Below, piece by piece: positions 1 to 6,571 of a stretch of DNA of 13,716 bases. The position numbers and the translations under genes are program-made. Numbering within the stretch: the first letter of the stretch is position 1; each line of letters starts with the position of its first letter. The notes below the pieces were generated by a model, which did no database searches, was not told the origin of the DNA, and saw only the letters and a list, made by a program, of their open reading frames with translations. Origin of the DNA: Campylobacterota bacterium. Its GTDB lineage: Bacteria; Campylobacterota; Campylobacteria; Campylobacterales; JALSKU01. The stretch is from positions 1-13,716 of the forward strand of contig JAADDL010000032.1 of the NCBI GenBank assembly GCA_013153915.1, given 5' to 3'.

Positions 1-1
1 G

Positions 2-973
2 GTTGATGGACAGATTAACGCTATACTCGTTTTTGACTTTTCAATGAAAGGTCACTCATTTATTATTAAAATATTAAAAGAGTTGGAAAATAATTATAAA
101 AAGATACTCATATTTTTTATGGTAATCTTTGTGTTTATCATCCTATTTTCATATATTGATTTTAAAAGAGAAAAAGAAAAACACGAGGCTTTAAAACATG
201 TTGAAGAAATCAATAAAACACTTAAAGAGCAGATAAGAAAAGCTGTCGAGGAAAATAGACAAAAAGATCAAGCAATGTTTCAACAAAATAGGCTAGCGCA
301 AATGGGAGAGATGATAAGTATGATAGCTCATCAGTGGAGACAGCCTTTGGCGGCTATAGGCTCAGCAAGCGCAACAATAAATCTAAAAGCCAGACTAAAT
401 AAGCTTGACAGAGAAAATGCTATAGAACTATCAACAAAAATATCAAACTATTCTCTACACCTGAGTTCGACAATAGATGACTTTAGAGACTTTTTCAAAG
501 CAAAAAAAGAAAAAAGTAGCGTTAATTTTACATCTTTAGTAGATAGTGTTCTAAGTATTGTGGAGACCTCCATAGCAAACAAAAATATCAAGATAATAAA
601 AGAATTAAACAATAATGAAGAGTTTGAGGGTTATCCTAACGAATTAAAACAAGTTCTTTTGAATTTGATAAAAAATTCCGAAGATATACTTTTGGATAAA
701 GAAGTGAAAGATCCCTATATAAAAATAAAGACATACAAAAAAGATGCCGATATGATATTAGAGATTTCTGATAACGGAGGAGGAATAAAAGAGGATATAA
801 TCGACAAAGTATTTGATCCTTATTTTTCCACCAAAAAGAAAAAAGACGGCACAGGACTAGGGCTATATATGAGTAAAATTATTATTGAAGAACATTGCAA
901 CGGTAAAATATACGCTTTTAACGAAAAAGATGGTGCCGTTTTTAGAGTTGTGCTTGGAGGCAAGGATGGTTAA
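2..973 (+). CDS. Membrane sensor histidine kinase, 5' partial
   Basis: This is the C-terminal part of a membrane-bound sensor kinase that should autophosphorylate on His and pass the phosphate to the response regulator downstream. The frame is open from base 2, and the 14 codons before the first ATG (base 44) read like the end of an extracytoplasmic sensor domain (VDGQINAILVFDF). The ATG is therefore probably internal and the true start lies outside the window. Counting from that ATG: a membrane helix at about 20-38, a charged coiled-coil linker at 40-85, and an H-box with His96 in AHQWRQPLAAI. The HATPase domain follows, with N-box (Asn211 in LIKNSED), G1 (SDNGGGI, 242-248), F-box (FDPYFS) and G2 (GTGLGL, 269-274). 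All catalytic boxes look intact. A Cache-type sensor is my guess from the short visible tail, and the ligand is unknown. The stop overlaps the next gene by 8 nt. Confidence 0.9.
   Translation, partial: VDGQINAILVFDFSMKGHSFIIKILKELENNYKKILIFFMVIFVFIILFSYIDFKREKEKHEALKHVEEINKTLKEQIRKAVEENRQKDQAMFQQNRLAQMGEMISMIAHQWRQPLAAIGSASATINLKARLNKLDRENAIELSTKISNYSLHLSSTIDDFRDFFKAKKEKSSVNFTSLVDSVLSIVETSIANKNIKIIKELNNNEEFEGYPNELKQVLLNLIKNSEDILLDKEVKDPYIKIKTYKKDADMILEISDNGGGIKEDIIDKVFDPYFSTKKKKDGTGLGLYMSKIIIEEHCNGKIYAFNEKDGAVFRVVLGGKDG
956..960 (+). promoter_or_regulatory. Shine-Dalgarno that fixes the response-regulator start
   Basis: GGAGG lies 5 nt upstream of the ATG at 966, inside the end of the kinase gene. 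It supports 966 as the start rather than the in-frame ATG at 885, which would require an 89-nt overlap with the kinase and add 27 residues in front of the receiver domain. Confidence 0.75.
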
Positions 974-2969
974 ACTTGAAGAGATGATTGATTTTTTAAA
1001 AACAAAAAAACTTCTATACGTTGAAGATAATCCGGAAGCTAGAGAATCTACTCTTGGTGTTCTTGAGGAATTTTTTACTGATATTACCATCGCTGAAGAC
1101 GGAGTAGAGGGGCTTGAAAAATTTAAAAACAATGAAATAGATCTCATTATTACTGATATCAATATGCCTAAAATGAGCGGTCTTGAGATGATTCAAGAGA
1201 TCAGAGAGTTTGACGAAGATGTATTTATACTCGTTTTATCGGCATATAATGAATCCGGCTTTTTTATGGATAGTATCAGGCTTGGAGTGGATGGTTATCT
1301 GCTAAAACCCATAGAAATAGAGCAATTCATAAGCATTCTACAAAAAATCACACAAAAATTAAAATTAAAATATGAATCCAAACACAACCTGAATCTTTTA
1401 AATCAGTATCAAGAAGCAGCGGATGCTAGCAGTATCGTATCTAAAACCGATACAAAGGGTATCATAACTTATGTAAATGATAAATTCTGCAAAATTTCGG
1501 GATACACCAAAGAGGAACTGATAGGCAAAAACCATAATATCGTTAGACATCCGGATATGCCCAAAGAAGCCTTTAGAGATATGTGGGATACGATAAAAAA
1601 TAAAAAACAGATATGGCAAGGTATAGTAAAAAATAGAAAAAAAGATGGAAATTTTTACTATGTGGATGCAACGATAAAGCCTATACTTGATCTAAATGGT
1701 GAGATTTTAGAATATATTGCTCTGAGAGTTGATATAACTGATATAATGGATCAAAAAAAGCAATTAAACGATTTGTGTGCAAATTCAAAAAATATGCTTG
1801 TAGCGTATATAAAGATAGACGATTTTTATGATATAGAAAGATTTTACGGGCAAAATATAGCGATAAAATTTGAAGAGGTTTTTAGACAAACTTTACTTGA
1901 ATATATGCCAGAGGATTGCATATTTGATAATGTATTCTCTCTTGGCAATGGTGAATTTGCTCTCACAAGAGATAAAGAAAATTGCTTTGAAACCATCGAT
2001 AATGTTATCAAAAATATTAAAAATTTTCAAAAAAAGATCAATCACAATAAGATAAAGATAGAGGGGGTAGATTATGACATTTCCATCATACTTAGTTTAT
2101 CTTGCGGCGAACATGCTCTTGAAGACGCCAAATACGGTATAATAAAATTACAAACGGACGACAATAGTTCTTTTATATTTGCCAAAGATTTATCCAAAAT
2201 AGAGCAGAAAAAAGCAGAAAAGAACTTGAAAATTATACGCATGATAAAAAAATCTATCGACAATTCTACAATCGTTTCATACTACCAACCAATAATAAAC
2301 AATCAAACAAAAGAGATAGAAAAATATGAGTCTTTAGTAAGATTTTTAGACGAGGAATTTAAAGGATATCCTCCTAATATTATCCTAGACATAGCAAAAC
2401 GAGGTAGATACTACAACAAAATAACTTCAAAAATTTTAGAAAACTCATTTGAAGCCATAGATGTACTGCGTAAAGATGTTACAATTAATCTATCTGTTAT
2501 AGATATAGAAAAAAAACTAACAAGAGATATTATCTATGATTTTTTGCAAAATAATGAAGATAAAGCCAAAAAGATCACATTTGAAATGCTGGAAGACGAA
2601 GATGTAAAAGATTTTACGATAGTTAAAGAGTTTATTAAGCATGTAAAATCTTTTGGTGTTAAAATTGCTATTGACGATTTTGGAACAGGCTATTCAAATT
2701 TTGAAAGGCTATTGGACTACGACCCGGATATCATCAAAATCGACGGAAGTTTGATAAAAAATTTAGAGTACAATAGAGTCTCTTTTTCCATAGTAAAAAG
2801 CATTATAACATTTGTCAAAGAGCAAAATATCAAAATCGTAGCGGAATATGTAGAAAATGAAAATATATACAAGATATTAAATACATTAGGGGTAGATTAT
2901 TCTCAAGGATACTATTTCGGCAAACCGCAACCTCTTGAATACTATAAAACAAAGTTAGCAGATGGATAG
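966..2969 (+). CDS. Response regulator REC-PAS-GGDEF(degenerate)-EAL, probable c-di-GMP phosphodiesterase
   Basis: A 667-residue cytoplasmic response regulator, probable partner of the kinase before it. The receiver domain (about 13-125) has acidic residues E20/D21, phospho-acceptor D64 (TDINMP), S92 and K114 (LLKP). A PAS domain (about 150-262) carries the YVNDKF...ISGYTKEELIG and RHPDMP pattern. A GGDEF-like domain (about 275-410) has GNGEF (327-331) instead of GGDEF, so diguanylate cyclase activity is unlikely. The EAL domain (about 425-665) has ESL for EAL (E455) and keeps N508 (INLS), E540, the D570-D571 pair (DDFGTG), K591 (IKID), E627 and Q647. These match the metal-binding and catalytic positions of active EAL enzymes, so hydrolysis of c-di-GMP to pGpG is likely. 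The output may depend on phosphorylation and on the PAS ligand. ATG 966 is chosen for its GGAGG. The stop overlaps truD by 8 nt. Confidence 0.9.
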   Translation: MVKLEEMIDFLKTKKLLYVEDNPEARESTLGVLEEFFTDITIAEDGVEGLEKFKNNEIDLIITDINMPKMSGLEMIQEIREFDEDVFILVLSAYNESGFFMDSIRLGVDGYLLKPIEIEQFISILQKITQKLKLKYESKHNLNLLNQYQEAADASSIVSKTDTKGIITYVNDKFCKISGYTKEELIGKNHNIVRHPDMPKEAFRDMWDTIKNKKQIWQGIVKNRKKDGNFYYVDATIKPILDLNGEILEYIALRVDITDIMDQKKQLNDLCANSKNMLVAYIKIDDFYDIERFYGQNIAIKFEEVFRQTLLEYMPEDCIFDNVFSLGNGEFALTRDKENCFETIDNVIKNIKNFQKKINHNKIKIEGVDYDISIILSLSCGEHALEDAKYGIIKLQTDDNSSFIFAKDLSKIEQKKAEKNLKIIRMIKKSIDNSTIVSYYQPIINNQTKEIEKYESLVRFLDEEFKGYPPNIILDIAKRGRYYNKITSKILENSFEAIDVLRKDVTINLSVIDIEKKLTRDIIYDFLQNNEDKAKKITFEMLEDEDVKDFTIVKEFIKHVKSFGVKIAIDDFGTGYSNFERLLDYDPDIIKIDGSLIKNLEYNRVSFSIVKSIITFVKEQNIKIVAEYVENENIYKILNTLGVDYSQGYYFGKPQPLEYYKTKLADG

Positions 2970-4050
2970 AGTTTTATTTTTAGACCATACTCCTTTAAAT
3001 GTCCATTTCAGTAAAAATAGTAGAGATTTTGTCGTGGATGAGGTTCCGTTGTACGAACCATCAGGCGAAGGTGAACATTTGATGCTTAAAATCAGAAAAA
3101 AAGATATGACTACTTGGGAAATGATACAAAAGCTTAGTGAAGTTTTGGGTTGTAAAGTTAGGGATATCGGATATGCGGGTTTAAAAGATAAAGACGGATT
3201 AACTTCTCAATACGTAACCGTATATAAAAAATATGAAAAAAATTTAAGTCATTTAAATGATAATAAAATCAAAATATTACAAAAAAGTTACCATGTCAAC
3301 AAGTTGAAAATCGGACATTTAAAAGGCAACAATTTTTTTATTAGATTAAAAAAAGTAAATAATGTTGATGCCAAAAAGATTGAGGAGATTTTAAATATTA
3401 TCCAAAAAATCGGTTCTCCAAATTACTTTGGATATCAAAGATTCGGAATAGAGAAAAATAATTTTGAAATAGGCAAAGAGATACTTCTTGGTAAAAAAAA
3501 TATAAAAAATAAAAAGAAAAGAGAGTTTTTTATAAATGCATACCAAAGTCATATTTTTAATCTTTGGCTTAGTAAAAGAGTAGAAATAAGTAAAATATTT
3601 AACTCTTTTAATATTAAAGAATTAAAAAATTTGTTCGTATATCCCGACGAACTTATCGAAAAAATAAAAGAACAAAAAAACTTCTTTAAAATACTCCCGG
3701 GGGATATTGCACACCATTATCCTTACGGAAAAGCTTTCGAGTGTTTAGATATTAGATATGAGGCTGAGAGATTCGTGAAAAAAGAGATAACGATTACGGG
3801 TCTTCTTGCCGGTAAAAAAGCTAAAAGAGCCGTCAATGAAGCTGGAGAGATAGAAAAAGATTTTATTTCGGAAATAGAGGAAAATATGAATAAAATGCAC
3901 GGCTCAAGAAGATTTGCTTGGATATTTCCACAGATTATCTCCCATAAATACAAAAAAGAGGATGCGCAATTTGAATTATCTTTCTTTTTGCCAAAAGGGG
4001 CATACGCAACCGTTTTGCTCGAAGAGATAATACACAAAGAGTTATTTTAA
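2962..4050 (+). CDS. truD: tRNA pseudouridine(13) synthase TruD
   Basis: TruD isomerises uridine 13 of certain tRNAs to pseudouridine. The protein has 362 residues against about 350 for E. coli TruD. The N-terminus has the family pattern FSKNSRDFVVDEVP followed by GEGEHLMLKIRK (about 35-46). The catalytic motif is GLKDKDGLTSQ (73-83), with D76 as the expected nucleophile. The later family blocks SPNYFGYQRFG, INAYQSHIFN and LPGDI are present. The ATG sits inside the end of the response-regulator gene (8-nt overlap) and has no strong Shine-Dalgarno, which suggests translation by coupling. The gene is very AT-rich, with long runs of Lys, Asn and Ile codons, like its left-hand neighbours. No link between pseudouridylation and c-di-GMP signalling is known to me; the overlap may only reflect genome compaction. 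Confidence 0.93.
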   Translation: MDRVLFLDHTPLNVHFSKNSRDFVVDEVPLYEPSGEGEHLMLKIRKKDMTTWEMIQKLSEVLGCKVRDIGYAGLKDKDGLTSQYVTVYKKYEKNLSHLNDNKIKILQKSYHVNKLKIGHLKGNNFFIRLKKVNNVDAKKIEEILNIIQKIGSPNYFGYQRFGIEKNNFEIGKEILLGKKNIKNKKKREFFINAYQSHIFNLWLSKRVEISKIFNSFNIKELKNLFVYPDELIEKIKEQKNFFKILPGDIAHHYPYGKAFECLDIRYEAERFVKKEITITGLLAGKKAKRAVNEAGEIEKDFISEIEENMNKMHGSRRFAWIFPQIISHKYKKEDAQFELSFFLPKGAYATVLLEEIIHKELF

Positions 4051-4078
4051 AAATCTTACAATCTAGATCTCATAATTA

Positions 4079-4087
4079 TGGTATAAT
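4079..4087 (+). promoter_or_regulatory. Extended -10 promoter for psd
   Basis: TGGTATAAT (TGn plus a perfect TATAAT) lies in the 65-nt gap between truD and psd, 28 nt before the start codon. No good -35 is visible (CTTACA at 4055-4060 is 21 nt away). That fits housekeeping promoters of Campylobacterota, which typically lack a conserved -35. The same nonamer precedes rpiB on the other strand. Confidence 0.6.
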
Positions 4088-4104
4088 AAATGTTTTAAAC
4101 AGAC

Positions 4105-4110
4105 AGGGGA
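4105..4110 (+). promoter_or_regulatory. Shine-Dalgarno that fixes the psd TTG start
   Basis: AGGGGA lies 5 nt before the TTG at 4116. The next in-frame ATG (4137) has no comparable site and would remove the N-terminal MKIFKPT. Confidence 0.7.
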
Positions 4111-4115
4111 ACTAT

Positions 4116-4943
4116 TTGAAGATCTTTAAACCAACTATGAGTAATATTATTTCCAGATATTTTGGAAAATTTGCAAATTACAATTTTCCATTTCCGTTGC
4201 AGTATATTATCAACTTTTTATATGTCAAATCAATGGGCGTAGATTTGAGCGATTTTGATAAAATTGGCTCATACAAAAGTTTAAATAAGCTATTTACAAG
4301 GTCTCTAAAAAAACAGAGAAGTTTTAATAGCGACGAAAAAATATTTATTTCACCTTGCGACTCTTTGGTTACGGAAGCAGGAGATCTGTTTATCAGTCGA
4401 ACATTGCAAATCAAAGGCTCATACTATAAAATAGACGATTTGATAAAAGATACCGACAGACAAAACCTCAAAAAAATTTATAACGGAAAGTTTATCAACC
4501 TATATTTATCGCCAAAAGATTATCACAGATATCATGCACCCATAGATATGAGAGTTACAAAAGCTATTCATGTTCCAGGCCTATTGTATTCTGTGAACCT
4601 AAAATATCTTTTTAAGATAGAAGAATTATTCGTAAAAAACGAGAGGGTTATCTTGGAATGTTTCACAAATACGGATAAATTGTTTTATATGGTTTTTGTC
4701 GGTGCTTTAAATGTCGGTAAAATGAAATTTAATTTTGACGATAGAATACAGACAAATTGCGATAAAAGCGATATAACGACATATTACTACGGAGACGTGT
4801 TTTTAAAAAAAGGGGAGGAATTAGGTAGATTTGAGATGGGTTCTACCATAGTAATGTTTTTTGAAAAAGATAGCGTTGAATTACTCGTCGAAAGGTCAAC
4901 AAAGATAAAATTCGGAGACACTATCGCAAAACTTAACTCATAA
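4116..4943 (+). CDS. psd: Phosphatidylserine decarboxylase proenzyme
   Basis: Psd makes phosphatidylethanolamine from phosphatidylserine at the inner membrane, the last step of the main zwitterionic phospholipid route. It is made as a proenzyme that cleaves itself to create a pyruvoyl group. The self-cleavage motif is MGST near the C-terminus, between G242 and S243, so the beta chain is about 242 and the alpha chain about 33 residues. The other members of the family's Asp-His-Ser triad are visible as D82 (SPCDSLV) and H140 in YHRYHAP (136-142). Length (275 residues) fits the short bacterial type, close to the Helicobacter enzyme as I recall it. The start is TTG, supported by AGGGGA 5 nt upstream. 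The gene has its own extended -10 promoter and meets the minus-strand operon tail-to-tail with 8 nt between the coding regions. Confidence 0.95.
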   Translation: MKIFKPTMSNIISRYFGKFANYNFPFPLQYIINFLYVKSMGVDLSDFDKIGSYKSLNKLFTRSLKKQRSFNSDEKIFISPCDSLVTEAGDLFISRTLQIKGSYYKIDDLIKDTDRQNLKKIYNGKFINLYLSPKDYHRYHAPIDMRVTKAIHVPGLLYSVNLKYLFKIEELFVKNERVILECFTNTDKLFYMVFVGALNVGKMKFNFDDRIQTNCDKSDITTYYYGDVFLKKGEELGRFEMGSTIVMFFEKDSVELLVERSTKIKFGDTIAKLNS

Positions 4944-4963
4944 TAAAAGCGTTATTTAACGCT
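4940..4963 (-). terminator. Terminator-like hairpin closing the minus-strand operon
   Basis: AGCGTT (4948-4953) and AACGCT (4958-4963) form a 6-bp stem with a 4-nt loop, or 7 bp with a 2-nt loop. Read on the minus strand the stem is followed by TTTTATTAT, the layout of a weak intrinsic terminator. The stem contains the stop codon of the lipoprotein gene. On the plus strand there is no immediate T-run, so it would serve psd poorly. Confidence 0.5.
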
Positions 4964-5455
4964 ATCAATCAACCTTTTTAACTCTTCGGCGGTTTTGATG
5001 TAGATAATTTTTTTGACTTTAAGATTATCAAGCTTTACTATCATGATATCATCGCCTTTTTCATCGTTTTTGAACTGTTCTGCAAAATTTTCATCATAAA
5101 TAAGCATTATGGGATATTTTCTGCTTTTAAGATCGGGCATTGCGAGATATTTTCTAATAAGCGAAGGCATAGGGCTGACATCCGCAACAAAGACAATATT
5201 TTTTTTAGAAAGATAATCATCGGGTTGCTTATCGAGAAACTGTTTGACGGTATGACCGCTTCCTTTGGCAAAGACAAAGATAATCATTTTGGTCTTATCC
5301 GTAATACTCATAGGTTTATCGTGTTGAGTTTTTAGCGTGAAAGGCTCTATTTTCTCACCGACAACGACCTTTTTTATGTTTGGATCGCTTTTTTTACCGC
5401 ATCCTGATATCAAAAGTCCGACAACGACCAAGAATATTATCGCAATCTTCTTCAT
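4952..5455 (-). CDS. Lipoprotein, thioredoxin-like fold without active-site cysteines
   Basis: A 167-residue exported lipoprotein of unknown function. The N-terminus is a clear type II signal: MKK, a hydrophobic core, then lipobox LISGC with C19 as the lipidated residue. The mature part begins like a TlpA/peroxiredoxin-like domain (VGEKIEPFTLKTQHDKPMSI), continues with a hydrophobic strand (MIIFVFAKGSG, about 57-67) and has a YPIMLIYDE strand with P115 where a thioredoxin cis-proline would sit. The position expected for CxxC holds GSGHTV, and C19 is the only cysteine, so redox activity by dithiol exchange is not possible. It may bind a partner or ligand in the envelope. The thioredoxin reading is an inference from pattern. 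ATG is preceded by AAGGGGAG. It is the last gene of the operon, 15 nt after ychF. Confidence 0.8.
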   Translation of the reverse strand: MKKIAIIFLVVVGLLISGCGKKSDPNIKKVVVGEKIEPFTLKTQHDKPMSITDKTKMIIFVFAKGSGHTVKQFLDKQPDDYLSKKNIVFVADVSPMPSLIRKYLAMPDLKSRKYPIMLIYDENFAEQFKNDEKGDDIMIVKLDNLKVKKIIYIKTAEELKRLIDSVK

Positions 5456-5470
5456 TTTTCTCCCCTTTAT

Positions 5471-6571
5471 CTATACATTAAACCTAAAGTGCATAACATC
5501 GCCGTCTTGTACGACATAATCTTTGCCTTCAAGTCTCATTTTTCCCGCCTCTTTTGCACCGTTTTCTCCGCCGTAAGCCACAAAATCCTCATAACTTATC
5601 ACTTCCGCTCTAATAAATCCTTTTTCAAAATCGTTATGTATCACCGATGCGGCTTTGGGGGCTTTCCATCCTTTTTTGATAGTCCAAGATCTCACTTCGA
5701 CTACTCCTGCGGTAAAGTAGCTAATAAGCCCGAGTTTTTCAAAAGATACTCTTATGATTTTATCAAGCCCCGACTCTTCGATACCGAGTTCGTTTAAAAA
5801 CTCTTTTGCCTCATCCTCTTCAAGTCCGACAAGCTCTTCTTCTATCTTGGCACACAGCTTTATCACTTCCGCACCGGTCTCTTTAGCGTGCGATTTGACG
5901 GCTTTTACATATTCGTTATCCTCCAAAAGAGAATCTTCATCCACATTTGCGCCGTAGATTATCTCTTTATTGGATAAAAATCTAAGCTCTTTATCTAAAG
6001 CTATAAAGTTTTCATCCTCTTTTTTTGCAAAGGTGCTAACGGGTTTTATTTCATTTAGATGTTGCAGTAACTCTTTTGCGATTTCAAGCGGTTTTACGGC
6101 TTTTTTATCAGCTTTTGCCTGTCTGGTTAACTTTTCTATCTTTTTTTCCAGTTGTTCGATATCGGCAAATATAAGTTCACTCTCAATGATTTCGATATCC
6201 CTTAGAGGATTTATACTATTTTCCACATGGGTTATATTTTCATCGTCAAAACATCTAACCATATGTAGTATCACTTCGACTTCTCTGATGTTGGATAAAA
6301 ATTTATTTCCTAAGCCTTCGCCTTTGCTTGCTCCTTTTACTAAACCGGCAATATCTACAAAATCGATAGTAGAGTGCTGTATTTTGTTTGGACTTACTAT
6401 CTTTGCCAACTCTTCAAGCCTGCTATCCGGCACCGGGACAACCGCTTTGTTCGGTTCGATGGTGCAAAAAGGATAGTTTGCGCTTTCGGCATTTTGGGCT
6501 TTTGTTAAAGCATTAAATGTTGTTGATTTACCTACATTGGGAAGTCCCACTATTCCTACGCTTACACCCAT
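5471..6571 (-). CDS. ychF: Redox-regulated ATPase YchF (Obg-family, OLA1-like)
   Basis: YchF is a universally conserved, ribosome-associated P-loop NTPase of the Obg group that prefers ATP. The protein has 366 residues, the usual length. The P-loop is GLPNVGKST (9-17), the switch II region has DIAG (73-76) followed by GEGLGNKFL, and NVDE (209-212) replaces the NKxD of true GTPases, the hallmark of this family. The C-terminus (about 280-366) is a TGS domain ending VVQDGDVMHFRFNV. The start overlaps the pepA stop by one base (TAATG) with GAGGTG upstream, so translational coupling is likely. Confidence 0.96.
   Translation of the reverse strand: MGVSVGIVGLPNVGKSTTFNALTKAQNAESANYPFCTIEPNKAVVPVPDSRLEELAKIVSPNKIQHSTIDFVDIAGLVKGASKGEGLGNKFLSNIREVEVILHMVRCFDDENITHVENSINPLRDIEIIESELIFADIEQLEKKIEKLTRQAKADKKAVKPLEIAKELLQHLNEIKPVSTFAKKEDENFIALDKELRFLSNKEIIYGANVDEDSLLEDNEYVKAVKSHAKETGAEVIKLCAKIEEELVGLEEDEAKEFLNELGIEESGLDKIIRVSFEKLGLISYFTAGVVEVRSWTIKKGWKAPKAASVIHNDFEKGFIRAEVISYEDFVAYGGENGAKEAGKMRLEGKDYVVQDGDVMHFRFNV

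Noticed and set aside
885..965. Upstream in-frame start of the response regulator at 885
   Set aside because: It would lie 89 nt inside the kinase gene, has no RBS, and adds residues not expected before a receiver domain. ATG 966 has GGAGG at 5 nt.
3723..4037. Minus-strand open frame opposite the end of truD
   Set aside because: The truD reading has clear family motifs; the reverse frame has none and no start signals.
4055..4060. CTTACA as a -35 element for psd
   Set aside because: It lies 21 nt from the TATAAT, too far for a standard spacer, and the extended -10 makes it unnecessary.
5970..6476. Long open frame on the plus strand opposite ychF (168 codons)
   Set aside because: It is antisense to a strongly conserved gene, Ser/Phe-rich in the way reverse frames of Lys/Glu-rich genes are, and has no RBS or promoter.
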